NCBI GenBank assembly: GCA_001766655.1
Contig: MJCC01000002.1
Coordinates: 122,827 to 186,826, forward strand
Direction of reading: 5' to 3'
DNA: 64,000 nt
Source of the DNA: Phytomonas francai
Lineage: Eukaryota > Euglenozoa > Kinetoplastea > Trypanosomatida > Trypanosomatidae
Shown: in pieces, positions 10,361 to 19,689 of the stretch
Layout: every line of letters begins with the position of its first letter
Position numbering within the stretch: the first letter of the stretch is position 1
Position numbers and translations under genes: made by a program
Notes under the pieces: model-generated
Database searches by the model: none
What the model was told of the DNA's origin: nothing
The model's input: only the letters and a program-made list of their open reading frames with translations

Positions 10361-11044
10361 TTAGTTTGCAAAAGATTTATTTTGCGTACATTCCTTGATG
10401 TGGTTCCGCATCCGTGGAATATTTTCTAGCGCCCTGCCGCACCACAAACACTTCATATCTTGCTCTTCCATACGCCGCAGCATAACAACATCCTTGTTCA
10501 ACGTGAATTCCCCATTTTGCTCTAGGTCTGAGATGACGCGATCGATTGGCAGGAAAAAAGGGGTTGTGAAGCTGTTGTAGTGCTTTTTAGTTTTCAAGCA
10601 TGCGCTGTCCAGATCCATAGAGAGGAAGTGCATGTGCAGCATCGGTAGTGAGGGTAACGCGTGGAAACCCATGAAATAGCGTCGTTTTCCGAATTTTGAA
10701 GGCTCGCTACTGCGCAGATATTGTACGTATTCAATCGCTGCCTGCTCCATGCGCTTAAGTAGGCTAACATGCTCCGAGCTTAATACATTCAGCGATGTGA
10801 GCGCAAGGTCTAGGGGCATAACGAGACAGTGCACAGTTGATTTAGGGAAGGCATCGTTCACAATAACACAGTGCGAATTTGAGTAAAGAACGGTACACCC
10901 AGACCGCTGTTGGGTTGCTTGTGAAGAAGGAAGCGGGTACGGCCGGAAGGGTGTCAAGGAAGATGTAGTGGGAGGCATGGATAAAGCCTTTTTCACAATA
11001 TTTTGCAAAAATGGAAGCTTTGTTCGCGGAGCTGGCCCTGACAT
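10361..11044 (-). CDS. aprataxin-like HIT-domain protein with C-terminal zinc finger
   Basis: A 227-residue protein. After a short N-terminal tail, a HIT domain runs from about residue 45 to 160: CVIVNDAFPKSTVHCLVMPL, then GFHALPSLPMLHMHFLSMDL. The segment DSACLKTKKHYNSF is characteristic of aprataxin. The C-terminus has CLWCGRALENIPRMRNHIKEC, a C-X2-C-X12-H-X3-C finger in the place of the aprataxin C2H2/C2HE finger. Aprataxin removes 5'-AMP from abortive DNA-ligation ends. The FHA domain of vertebrate aprataxin is absent, as in fungi and plants. In the HIT motif the first histidine of the triad is replaced: MLHMH stands where HVHLH is expected. The second histidine (the nucleophile) and the third are kept. 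Nuclear or mitochondrial location is not clear. Confidence 0.85.
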   Translation of the reverse strand: MSGPAPRTKLPFLQNIVKKALSMPPTTSSLTPFRPYPLPSSQATQQRSGCTVLYSNSHCVIVNDAFPKSTVHCLVMPLDLALTSLNVLSSEHVSLLKRMEQAAIEYVQYLRSSEPSKFGKRRYFMGFHALPSLPMLHMHFLSMDLDSACLKTKKHYNSFTTPFFLPIDRVISDLEQNGEFTLNKDVVMLRRMEEQDMKCLWCGRALENIPRMRNHIKECTQNKSFAN

Positions 11045-11408
11045 TGCTGAAACTTTCTAGTGATACTCCCTGCTTGACTTAAGCATTAGATATAAATTAG
11101 CCGTAATAAAAAATTACACGAGTTTGTCCTTATGCAGGAACAGGGCACAAATGTAGAGTTCGTTTGGATTCCTCTTTCTTCCCCCCTTAATTACTTTAGT
11201 ATCGGTATGGGGGGGGAGGGAACACAGGGAAAGCCTGAAAAAGGCCTTTAACACTGTAGACAAGACCAGCAACACGAGCGAACAGGCGCTTTTTAGATTG
11301 GTAAATAATTAAGAAATCAAAATAAAAACAAAATTTTTTGACACTACTGACTGGTTGTAAAGCCAAATAGGAATCCGAAGGGATCCGCTGACGTGGACAG
11401 GGTCGTGG
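11045..11408. other. intergenic spacer
   Basis: A 364-base spacer with a G-run at about 11208-11219. Nothing else was recognised. Confidence 0.6.
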
Positions 11409-13337
11409 TTAACAAAACATCCACGTGAGGATCCACATCGTCAGACCCGCTGTAGTCGCGCTGATCACGAGGGTCACGACCCACCCACCCACGATCTTCG
11501 CCACCAACCCCCACGACACCCCGGCCCGCCGCGCGTCGAGCACGCCGCAGCCGATCGCGGCCCCCACCTGCGACTGTGAGAGCGAGATGGGGATGCCAAC
11601 GGCGGTCAGCACCATCGTGACGGCCGTGCTCCCCATTTGAATGCACCACCCGCGCACGGGCGTCACGGTCACGAGCTCGACCCCGACCGTCCGCATCAGG
11701 CTCGCGCCCAGTCCGAACATCCCGATCGCGATCCCCAGCATCGCCGGCAGCACGGCCCACCGCGAGCTCATCCCCTGCACCCCCAGCTCGTGGTTTGTGA
11801 AGGCGTCGTAGAGGATCGTGAATGCCGCCGTGGCGTTCGCGCCCGCCACCGCGCCGTGCACGAAACTCGACATGCTGCCGGCGACCACCTGCAGGCTGGT
11901 GAAAAGGTACTCCGCGCGGGGGTTGAAGGGCTTAATATACACCCCCCGAAGATTTATAGGCTTCATGGGGTGGTCCATCTGCCAGTCCTCCTCGTTGAAC
12001 ACATCGTCGGGGAGGATTTGGTCGCCGGATCGCGGCGGCTGCACTGTCAAGGCGTTGGCGCTAGGGACGGTGCCGTAGTCGCACCTTGATGTCGCCTTCG
12101 CGACGGGCTGGCATAGGGGTGCGCCTACATCCTCTCTCTCCAACCCTAGACCAGCGTCGACAGGTAAGACCTCCACAAATGAGCTGGGGTCCTCGGGGTG
12201 AGCGGGCTTCGATTGCGGCAAGATCTGAGGGCTAAGAGGGCCTTTCGGAGTCGGGCAAGCCGGCTTTTTCAACTTAAAGTGGCTGTCAGTCAGCGTGATG
12301 GGGTTCAGAACAAAGGAGCAATTGTTGGTATGGGTTCCATCCGCCGTGTGCACCGAAGACGAACCCAAGCAATTCTCTGGGGACCTCTTCAGGAGGGATC
12401 GCTTCGCTGACGCAGACCGCCGCATAGGTGTCATGTGGTGTTGGGATAGGAAATCGCCACCACCAGTCCCATCGCCATCGTAGATGTGGGCGACCCCGGT
12501 ACTGGATAGCTGTAACTCAACCACCTCCGTCGGCGTCCCATGGCTCTCCCAAATAAAACTCAAGGCTGTCTGAGCGGCCTCTATGACATTTGGGAAGTAC
12601 CACAACGAACAGGCTATGCAGTAGATAAAAATAAGCACAAGTATAATAAGAAACTGAAGGGCTACCGGTACGTATGCTGAAAGCGTTTGCGTTATGATAG
12701 GTGGGCGTTCAATTAGAATGAACATAAAATCGACAAGCAGAGAGAGAATAAGGCAGTAGGGCATTGACCAAACTGCGAGCTCGAAGGAACGGCCCTTGAC
12801 ATTTAGAATTTCACGTCGCATTGCATAGAAGATAGCTGCTGTGACCAAGCCAGCCCCGACAGGAGCCAACACCCACGACGCGGCGATGACCAGAATTCCC
12901 CTTGTCTTGACATACTGAAAGCTCATGTTGGAAAAGACGGCGAAGCCTAATAAGGAGCCGACGACAGTGTGTGTGATGGAGACGGGCAGACCAAACACTG
13001 TTGAGAGATAAAGCCAGAGAGCTGAGGCAAAACAGGAGGCCGTCATGCCAATCACCACAATATCGCGGTTCATGCTGAACAGAATGGGGTCCACGATGCC
13101 GTCGCGAATGGTGCTGCTGACATGTCCGCCCATAAAAGCGGCGCCAAGCAGCTCGAAGACGGTGCAGTACACGATAGCCCGCTTCATGTCAAGTGAGCCA
13201 CTGCCTACAACCATGGCAAAGTTTGCGCTGAGGTCATTTGCGCCGATACCCACACCGCAGAGGAAGCTGAAGAGTGAACACAGGCAAACAAATGGCAGCG
13301 TTGTGCTGATGCCCACAGTACACGTTAAAGAACTCAT
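11409..13337 (-). CDS. PiT-family inorganic phosphate transporter (PHO4 type)
   Basis: A 642-residue protein with about ten hydrophobic segments split by a large hydrophilic loop (about residues 265-470), the layout of the PiT/PHO4 family of Na+- or H+-coupled phosphate symporters. The first family signature is clear at about residues 30-55 (GIGANDLSANFAMVVGSGSL), and GLPVSITHTVVGSLLGF follows. In the second half the repeat is present (GSMSSFVHG..., then GIPISLSQSQVGAAIGCGV). The second signature, usually HGGNDVSNA, reads HGAVAGANA and lacks the Asn-Asp pair. The C-terminal coding part (about 11.41-11.95 kb) is markedly GC-rich. The transporter would sit in the plasma membrane or an acidocalcisome-type membrane; substrate and coupling ion are inferred from the family. 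Confidence 0.9.
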   Translation of the reverse strand: MSSLTCTVGISTTLPFVCLCSLFSFLCGVGIGANDLSANFAMVVGSGSLDMKRAIVYCTVFELLGAAFMGGHVSSTIRDGIVDPILFSMNRDIVVIGMTASCFASALWLYLSTVFGLPVSITHTVVGSLLGFAVFSNMSFQYVKTRGILVIAASWVLAPVGAGLVTAAIFYAMRREILNVKGRSFELAVWSMPYCLILSLLVDFMFILIERPPIITQTLSAYVPVALQFLIILVLIFIYCIACSLWYFPNVIEAAQTALSFIWESHGTPTEVVELQLSSTGVAHIYDGDGTGGGDFLSQHHMTPMRRSASAKRSLLKRSPENCLGSSSVHTADGTHTNNCSFVLNPITLTDSHFKLKKPACPTPKGPLSPQILPQSKPAHPEDPSSFVEVLPVDAGLGLEREDVGAPLCQPVAKATSRCDYGTVPSANALTVQPPRSGDQILPDDVFNEEDWQMDHPMKPINLRGVYIKPFNPRAEYLFTSLQVVAGSMSSFVHGAVAGANATAAFTILYDAFTNHELGVQGMSSRWAVLPAMLGIAIGMFGLGASLMRTVGVELVTVTPVRGWCIQMGSTAVTMVLTAVGIPISLSQSQVGAAIGCGVLDARRAGVSWGLVAKIVGGWVVTLVISATTAGLTMWILTWMFC

Positions 13338-13994
13338 CCTTTCCGTTAGTTGTTATTATTTACCTAAATGGCACGGGATATATAACAGCGAGGTCAACTA
13401 GAAAAATATGTTAAACAAAAGAGACAAAGGTAAACCCTTAATACTGAGGAATATAAGAGATACCTAAATATCGAAAAAATGAATAATAAAGTTAAGATCA
13501 ACAAAAAAAAAAATAATACCTGAATATGCCTAAAGTTAGTCTCACCCTTAGAAGAGAAAAAAAGATTGGGAAACAAAGATACACTGTTCAATGCCGCTGA
13601 GCAAAAGACCCATCCATAGGAGTGGGGAGAAAAGCTAAGAGGCTGTGCCATACTTCTTTGCATAACTAATGAATAATCTTCCCTATAATACATATCGGAA
13701 AATACACTATCAATTCCTAGTTGGGATAGGAAAAAGTAACAAATATTAGGATTTTCTTGTGCATTGAAGCGGAAGGGAGAAAGCGCGCAAGTGAGTGAGG
13801 GGATAATCTATTTCTCTTTAGTCATACCAAGTATTTCCCAGAAATTTATTCCCGAACGACACATTTTGAAATAGGTTCTTTATATAAGCTTAGTGGAGAA
13901 TATTGGGAAAGGAACCTCCCCCTCTCTTACCTCTCCACCACATTCAACACTCCCAAAGGTTTACTGGCACATTGACGCATTCCTCTCCTTTTTT
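13338..13994. other. intergenic spacer
   Basis: A 657-base AT-rich spacer. A small minus-strand ORF (13394-13693) encodes mostly Phe/Leu-rich translation of pyrimidine-rich DNA and was not accepted. A possible acceptor AG for the transporter gene is at 13399-13398 behind a short T-rich tract. Confidence 0.6.
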
Positions 13995-15695
13995 TTACTT
14001 TTCTTCTTCGTCTTCGTTGTCCGCATACATGACGCCGTCAGAGGTCGGCAAAGGGATGTACTCCTGCTCTTCTTGCGGGGTACAGTCTCGCTGCAGAACG
14101 AGACTCTCCTCAGGAAATTCCACCATGCGCCGGGGTGGGAGTTTCGGCGCATAATCGACCCCCTGCGAGTCTTTGAGTCCGCTGCCCACGTACAGGGACT
14201 GGTACAGGGCCCCTGGCTTGCCCGTGGTCATAGCGTAGCAGACGGCGCCCGGCCAGCGCATGGAGCGGGCGAGATATAACCTGGTGTCGTCGCTCTCGTT
14301 GTGATAGCCCTGGGAGAAGGTCCAGGAGGCGAGCTGGCTGCGGCTGTGCCCCGGAAGCGTCATCGGCTCGTCCTTACTGAGGTCTGAAAGGAAGGGCGTG
14401 ATGGACTCGACCTCCCGATGGGAGGCCTCGACGGCGTCGCCGAGGCCGTCCTCCACCTCATGGGGCGGTGGCGGGGGAATCGTGGTGCGCCCACATTTCA
14501 GCAAGGTTGGCGCGATGTGGACCCAGTGCTTGCCCTGGAGGAGCTCCCCATACTTGAAGCCTTCGTACCAGGCGCGAATGGGTTGGATCTCTTCGGTGTC
14601 ATCTTCGTCTGGTGCTTTTTGCGGGATCAGCGGTGGGACCTCCGCGTACGCCGGAACCACTTCGGGTGGTTGCACTGGATTACCATCCTCGTCCTCTTCC
14701 ATGTCGGGGACTGCCCCTTGAGTGGTGAAGGTGTCCCTTGGGGCGATGCGGCAAGCACACGTGATGCGGGCGATCTGAGCGCGCAGGTAGTGTTTTTCAA
14801 CCCCAGGGAAGCGAGGGTGGCTTCGCACGGGGGCCTCTAAATTTCCTGTGAATTCCCTACAGATGAGCCGCGCCACCGTAACGTGCTGTGGCTCGACGTC
14901 AGGCAGGCGACTCCATACCATCGGGTCGGCCGTGCTCGCAGCGTAGTAGACATATTTGTTAAGGTCCGTTCCGCTCTCTTCCTTTGGTACAGCGTGGTGT
15001 CGCTTCAGGACGTGTGCGTTTAACACATCGGCTACATTCTCTATGGGCAGATTTTCGCCATCGTCCTCATCATCGATCTCGTTGTCGTCGCCGTTAGGGA
15101 GTACGCGGGCCGGGTCGAGCTCAGTCTCCGCAATGTAATAGTCACTTTTGCTGCCTAGTATTTTGCCCCAGAGACGCGCACTGGAGAGAGGCTCGGCCTT
15201 CATTAGTTTTTTGAGACCAATCATAACGTGGTACGCCGCCTCTGGCGGTATGCCGGTTCCGAGCGCGTTAAAGGTGCGCTGCTCCGTGACCACATCGCTC
15301 AGCGTGCCTGATCCCGCACTCTCATCGATATCTTCTTCCGGGAGGAGCCTGCCGTCGTTTGCGGTTTGTTCAGGGATGTCTTCCCCATCGTTCTCGGCGT
15401 CAGACGCGCGTCGCCTCGGCTTAGGTGGGGCCAAAGCCTGCGTGAAATGTGCAGCCCAGGAGGTGTTGTCGAGAGCGTCCTTTGGAACGTCGGCCTTTGA
15501 TATGGTGTGATCTTCCACATACACCCCGGTCTGAGTTTTAGTCGGAACCACACTACCTGTGAGGACATAGTTCGAAATCGGATTAAGTACCTCAAGCGGG
15601 TCTGAAGGACGTTCAGAAACTATTCTGGTGAGTATCTTGGTCATGTGGTTCCATAGGGGAGATTGCCGAATATCATCTTCAGTCAACGCGGGCAT
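13995..15695 (-). CDS. radial spoke head protein RSP4/6
   Basis: A 566-residue protein matching the radial spoke 4/6 family over most of its length. The N-terminal segment PLWNHMTKILTRIVSERPSD corresponds to the start of the RSPH4A/6A domain. The block NKYVYYAASTADPMVWSRLP with HVTVARLICREFTGNL, and the C-terminal block WTFSQGYHNESD followed by RSMRWPGAVCYAM and YVGSGLK, are the family's best conserved parts. Acidic low-complexity loops separate them, and the extreme C-terminus is Glu/Asp-rich. RSP4/6 proteins form the head of the axonemal radial spoke that touches the central pair and regulates dynein beating, so this is a flagellar structural gene. Vertebrates have paralogues 4A and 6A; one protist gene usually covers both, so no finer name is given. 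Confidence 0.93.
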   Translation of the reverse strand: MPALTEDDIRQSPLWNHMTKILTRIVSERPSDPLEVLNPISNYVLTGSVVPTKTQTGVYVEDHTISKADVPKDALDNTSWAAHFTQALAPPKPRRRASDAENDGEDIPEQTANDGRLLPEEDIDESAGSGTLSDVVTEQRTFNALGTGIPPEAAYHVMIGLKKLMKAEPLSSARLWGKILGSKSDYYIAETELDPARVLPNGDDNEIDDEDDGENLPIENVADVLNAHVLKRHHAVPKEESGTDLNKYVYYAASTADPMVWSRLPDVEPQHVTVARLICREFTGNLEAPVRSHPRFPGVEKHYLRAQIARITCACRIAPRDTFTTQGAVPDMEEDEDGNPVQPPEVVPAYAEVPPLIPQKAPDEDDTEEIQPIRAWYEGFKYGELLQGKHWVHIAPTLLKCGRTTIPPPPPHEVEDGLGDAVEASHREVESITPFLSDLSKDEPMTLPGHSRSQLASWTFSQGYHNESDDTRLYLARSMRWPGAVCYAMTTGKPGALYQSLYVGSGLKDSQGVDYAPKLPPRRMVEFPEESLVLQRDCTPQEEQEYIPLPTSDGVMYADNEDEEEK

Positions 15696-16096
15696 TTTAT
15701 TCCCTTCTTCTTGTGCTTGTAAATAAGGATTTGTGTGGATAATAGGGACAACTCTATATAAAAAGTAAGGATATCTATAATATTAAGAGGAAATTCAGAA
15801 AGCAAGGTAAATTGCCTTTTTTTTATATAAATATATCGTGTTCATACGCTTTCGTAAAGAAATTTTCTTCTAAGTTTTCACTTTTTCGATAACCACACAT
15901 CAGAATGAGAAGCAACCCGGAAGGATTTTTTTAAAGATGCATGCAAGCATAAAATCATATAGTTTTGCAAAGCTTTGTTACGGCCTTTTGAGGCATAAGG
16001 TAGCAGCGCAGAACTAAAGAACATAAGCTACTCAGAGGGAGTAGGTTATGTGCAACAACGTACTACTTCACTTTCGTGTGTTTGCTCGTTAACTTC
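15696..16096. other. AT-rich intergenic spacer
   Basis: A 401-base spacer. Minus-strand pyrimidine-rich patches near 15770-15815 could serve as a splice acceptor for the RSP4/6 gene. No RNA gene was seen. Confidence 0.5.
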
Positions 16097-16501
16097 CTAT
16101 TTGGTCTCACTCTTAAAAATATCAAACTCTCGTTTAGGATGCAACGGCTTTTCCAAGTTCCGCAGTGGGGACTTCCACCCCTTATCAAGATCAATTACAG
16201 GACCAGCACTTGATGATAGGGCACCTAGAGTCGGATTCACCCGCATTTCGTATTGCATCTCTGACTCATAACCCATCAATGTATGCATAAAATAATCGTG
16301 ACCAAGTGTCATATATAATCCTGTCAACGACACAATGGCAAAACCGAAAACCCGCAGTGGTGCCCAGACAAAGGCTTGGCGAGTAAGCCGGTGGCTGTCA
16401 GACCTAGAATCATTATACCGGACTTGCATGATCCCACGCCAGCTTCGTGTGCGCCTTATAATCGGACGGGACGCCGGATTATTCCAACGCCCACGTAGCA
16501 T
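16097..16501 (-). CDS. small single-pass membrane protein, possibly mitochondrial
   Basis: A 134-residue protein not recognised as any family. The first 45 residues are rich in Arg and Ser with almost no acidic residues, like a mitochondrial targeting sequence. One hydrophobic segment follows (FVWAPLRVFGFAIVSLTGLY, about residues 45-64), then a polar C-terminus. The length, basic leader and single membrane span resemble accessory subunits of respiratory complexes, but that is a guess from general features. The ATG is in good context between two AT-rich spacers and codon use resembles the neighbours, so a real gene is likely. Confidence 0.6.
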   Translation of the reverse strand: MLRGRWNNPASRPIIRRTRSWRGIMQVRYNDSRSDSHRLTRQAFVWAPLRVFGFAIVSLTGLYMTLGHDYFMHTLMGYESEMQYEMRVNPTLGALSSSAGPVIDLDKGWKSPLRNLEKPLHPKREFDIFKSETK

Positions 16502-16773
16502 CTAAACTTTCCTAACAACACCTGCCTAGAAAACGTAGTCCTTTACTACTATTGTTATTATTCCTATCTGCTTTCCTTTTCTCATCCACCAGTTGCAAGG
16601 CAAGGGGGAAAAGGGGCGATGAAAAAAGAAACAGGACTAAAAAAAAAGCAGAAAAAAAACGAGCCGTTTCTTACATGTCTGACGAATCGATATCTTAAAT
16701 TATGAACCACAGTAACATAAATTCATCCTGGTTAAGTGTGTTACCCTTTGTGTTCCTTCAGCTTTGCACACCA

Positions 16774-16823
<50 letters not shown>

Positions 16824-16954
16824 CACCTTTTAGATTTTTACACGAAGTTTTTATTCATTAAAGTTTAGATAAAGGTGTTCATATCTGCGTTCCCGACTCC
16901 AATTCCATCCTTCGTTGCCCCGCAGAATCCGTCCAATTATCCTTATTAGTCAGT
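16502..16954. other. intergenic spacer with TG microsatellite
   Basis: A 453-base spacer holding a pure TG run at 16776-16820 and A/G-rich DNA near 16600-16660. No gene was recognised. Confidence 0.7.
16776..16820. repeat. (TG)n microsatellite
   Basis: An uninterrupted GT/TG dinucleotide run of about 45 bases. It is read as CA repeats in the transcribed strand and lies in the 3' UTR or spacer of the small membrane protein gene. Confidence 0.97.
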
Positions 16955-19129
16955 CTATTTTCGCTGTGCGTTCAGTTTGCTCGCATGTTTCCTTTTTGTC
17001 GCCTCCCCAGCCGGAACAACTTTCTTATCTACACGAGATTTCGCAGGTTCTGCCTTCCTAGCAGCCACAGCGGGGCTCTTCTTTCGCTTGCCTTTATTGC
17101 CCTTGACAGCGGTCGCGTGCCCTTGTACTTCTTCATCGTCATCGACGTCAAAGAAATGCTCCATATCATCATCACTTTCCATTTGTTCAAGGGATTCTTT
17201 GCCATTCGCAAGCATTTCACCACCCACGACCAAATCTGCATTACCGTGAAAGCTTCCCTTTCTATCACGTTCTGCTTTCTTTCGTTGCGGTGGCTGCTCG
17301 ATGTCCTCGTCTTCCTTATCATGAGTTCGCTTGGCACGTTTCGGCTTGATGGACCTCCCCTTGTCGGGGGCAACCGCTTCCATACGCGTGCCATCGCTCT
17401 CCTCGAATGATGTGCCCTTGAAGTATCTCTTTTTATCCTTAATGCCGAAGCGATCAGCAATGTAGGCGTCCTCGTCGTACTCCTCCTCTGCCTCTTCTAG
17501 GGGGAGCTCGGAGGCGAGCGGCGCACTAGAGTCGTCGCCACGGTCTACACGTAGCACACAACCCCGTAACCTCGATCCGTGGAGCTTCTCCTGCGCCGTC
17601 GCCGCGTAGGCTGGAAGGGCGAAAACAATCTTTCCGATACCGGTGCTTAAGTGTGTCTCAGGGTGAACGAGTATCTCACACGAGAGCATTTTGCCGCAGC
17701 CTTCAAAATGCTCGCGAAGCTGCTGCGTTGTGACGTGGTCACCAAGGTTCCCGACATACACCTCAGGAGAGCCTTTCACCAGTTGGTCATATTTGCTGTT
17801 CTTCTCCGTGCGATTGCGCCTTGAATCGTCATTCGTCTCACCAAGGGCAGGGAGTGAAGTTTTGTTGCCGACCTTTAACATGTCATTTGAACTCTTAACC
17901 CTGGAGAGGGCGGATAAGTCGGCACCAAGCGGAATGATAACATCCTTGTTGCCGTCGTCCAGATCATCCTTCTGATTCATTTGTATTCCATCCATGCCGG
18001 CTGACGTCGCTACCTTTGTCCCACCGCGGGAATAGGGTAGCGTTCCCGGTGGAGCGGCTCGCAACGCCGAGATTCTACGACCCAACAGGTGGAATCGGTC
18101 GAGGAAGGTTATCGCCGCGTCCACATCTTCCTTCGATTCGAAGGTCAAAAATGCCTTTCGATTACGCGATGTCATCTTAATCGACTGCAGGCGCTGTTCC
18201 AGCTGTGGGGCGATGTCACGCAGAACCTCCCGAATCAGCTCGGGCTGCGCTAACTTTGCCAAATCCGTTAGCAAAACCTGACGATAAAAGCTGTCCTTTT
18301 CATCGTCAGTGGCACCGCCTCTCTCGTTAAGCTTTTCTAGGTCTCGCGGCTTAGGCACCTCAACGCGGAGCGCGCGGCCAAGGAATTTTCGCCCATTCAG
18401 CACGTTTACGGCTGTGGAAACACTATTCGGCGACTTGAAGACCACAAACCCGAAGCCTTGCCCCGGCTTCTTTATCAGCCGCAACGGCTTCCCAACCTTC
18501 CAGGCCGTCAAAAACTGGAAGAGTTCATCCTCCAAAGTCGGCGCACCGGGCCCTGCGGTGTGCTGGTAGGGAAGTCCGTCAATGAATATCTTGTTGTTGA
18601 GCTTCTTAGGGAGCTCCGTGCCGTCCTCCGTGATCGTCGTGATCATATGTGAAGTGCTGGGTACTTCAGACGATGGGGTCTGCTGATGCTCTTTGATGGC
18701 GCGTGTTTCGGGTTTGGTGGAACGGGCAGATGTATTAGGGGTATGAAAAGGTTCCTTGAGGGCGATCCTCCCTCCAGAAGTATTTCCCTTCATTACCCTC
18801 TTGGAAGAGCGGCCCAAGCGTGCAGGGGTCGTCGTCGCAGTCTCATTATTGTAGAGTCCCGCACTGCCAGCCTGCCGCGCACTTTGGGGAGCTGGTGCCG
18901 CATCGTCATCATCAGAATACCCGGCTCTACGTGATACTACATGCTGAGCAGACTCTTGGCTCTGTCCTTGGTGCGGTGCGCGGCGCACTACAGGGAAGGC
19001 AGGCACTGAGGACACTTTTTTACCATTACCAGCGGCAGCTGCACGACCAGAAGCTTGCTGAAATCCACCCCGGGCATCTCGCATGAGTCCCCTCCCACCG
19101 CCTCTATTACCTTTACCAGGGAATGCCAT
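16955..19129 (-). CDS. three-RRM RNA-binding protein, nucleolar type
   Basis: A 724-residue protein. RRM1 is at about 180-260 (KIFIDGLPYQ, with RNP1-like GFGFVVFKSP). A degenerate RRM2 follows at about 283-356 (QVLLTDLAKL, KAFLTFESKE). RRM3 is at about 455-530 (VYVGNLGDHVT, GIGKIVFALP). The N-terminus is Gly/Arg/Ala-rich (GKGNRGGGRGLMRDARGG) and the C-terminus alternates acidic patches with Lys/Arg clusters (KRKKSPAVAARK, KRKHASKLNAQRK), the usual makeup of nucleolar proteins. A role in rRNA processing, similar to Nop12/RBM34-type proteins, is plausible but not proven. The start has a clear pyrimidine tract and AG only 11 nt upstream. Confidence 0.8.
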   Translation of the reverse strand: MAFPGKGNRGGGRGLMRDARGGFQQASGRAAAAGNGKKVSSVPAFPVVRRAPHQGQSQESAQHVVSRRAGYSDDDDAAPAPQSARQAGSAGLYNNETATTTPARLGRSSKRVMKGNTSGGRIALKEPFHTPNTSARSTKPETRAIKEHQQTPSSEVPSTSHMITTITEDGTELPKKLNNKIFIDGLPYQHTAGPGAPTLEDELFQFLTAWKVGKPLRLIKKPGQGFGFVVFKSPNSVSTAVNVLNGRKFLGRALRVEVPKPRDLEKLNERGGATDDEKDSFYRQVLLTDLAKLAQPELIREVLRDIAPQLEQRLQSIKMTSRNRKAFLTFESKEDVDAAITFLDRFHLLGRRISALRAAPPGTLPYSRGGTKVATSAGMDGIQMNQKDDLDDGNKDVIIPLGADLSALSRVKSSNDMLKVGNKTSLPALGETNDDSRRNRTEKNSKYDQLVKGSPEVYVGNLGDHVTTQQLREHFEGCGKMLSCEILVHPETHLSTGIGKIVFALPAYAATAQEKLHGSRLRGCVLRVDRGDDSSAPLASELPLEEAEEEYDEDAYIADRFGIKDKKRYFKGTSFEESDGTRMEAVAPDKGRSIKPKRAKRTHDKEDEDIEQPPQRKKAERDRKGSFHGNADLVVGGEMLANGKESLEQMESDDDMEHFFDVDDDEEVQGHATAVKGNKGKRKKSPAVAARKAEPAKSRVDKKVVPAGEATKRKHASKLNAQRK

Positions 19130-19140
19130 GAATTTATTAT

Positions 19141-19158
19141 CTTGTATGAGGGAAAAAG
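19141..19158 (-). promoter_or_regulatory. predicted spliced-leader acceptor of the three-RRM gene
   Basis: On the minus strand CTTTTTCCCTCATACAAG ends with AG at 19142-19141, predicting an 11-nt 5' UTR before ATG 19129. Confidence 0.55.
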
Positions 19159-19333
19159 TATTAGTACAAGTACTATCTGTTTTTCACAAGATCATTGACA
19201 AGTAGTCAGTGATTGCATTGGAAGATAAAATAAGAAGGATAAAATGCATTTAGAATATCAAAGTGTGAATAGTCATTTTTTCTGATAAAATATTTCTCCA
19301 TACTATTATTTTACAAGACATGCGTTTCTTAGG

Positions 19334-19357
19334 ATATATATATATATATATATATAT
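19334..19357. repeat. (TA)n microsatellite
   Basis: A simple alternating AT run of about 24 bases in the spacer. Confidence 0.95.
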
Positions 19358-19689
19358 GTGCGTGTATACGCATGCATCCAAAGATAAACACCACTAATGA
19401 GTAGTATGATGTTGACCTGTAAAAATAATGCTCCTATAGAAGCCCCAAATCGATTAAAAGCTACTTTCATAACTAACAGCAAAACCACTACCTAATAAGC
19501 TTGTTAAACCCCTCATATAAGTGCAGTAGGAAATACAATAAAAATGCACATCACACAAAAGGGGGAATACTCCAAGCTAAAGTATTCCACTAAGCCTACT
19601 TCTCTAAATCACCTTTTCCCCTTTGAATTGCTTTATAATATAGACATACATATATATACCTACTTTTGACTCTCATCTCTTTTTCATAG

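Larger units (their letters stand above)
19130..19689. other. AT-rich intergenic spacer
   Basis: A 560-base spacer with the acceptor at 19141 and a TA microsatellite at 19334-19357. No gene was recognised. Confidence 0.65.

Noticed and set aside
13394..13693. 99-residue minus-strand ORF in a spacer
   Set aside because: Phe/Leu/Ser-rich translation of pyrimidine-rich spacer; no fold or family signs.
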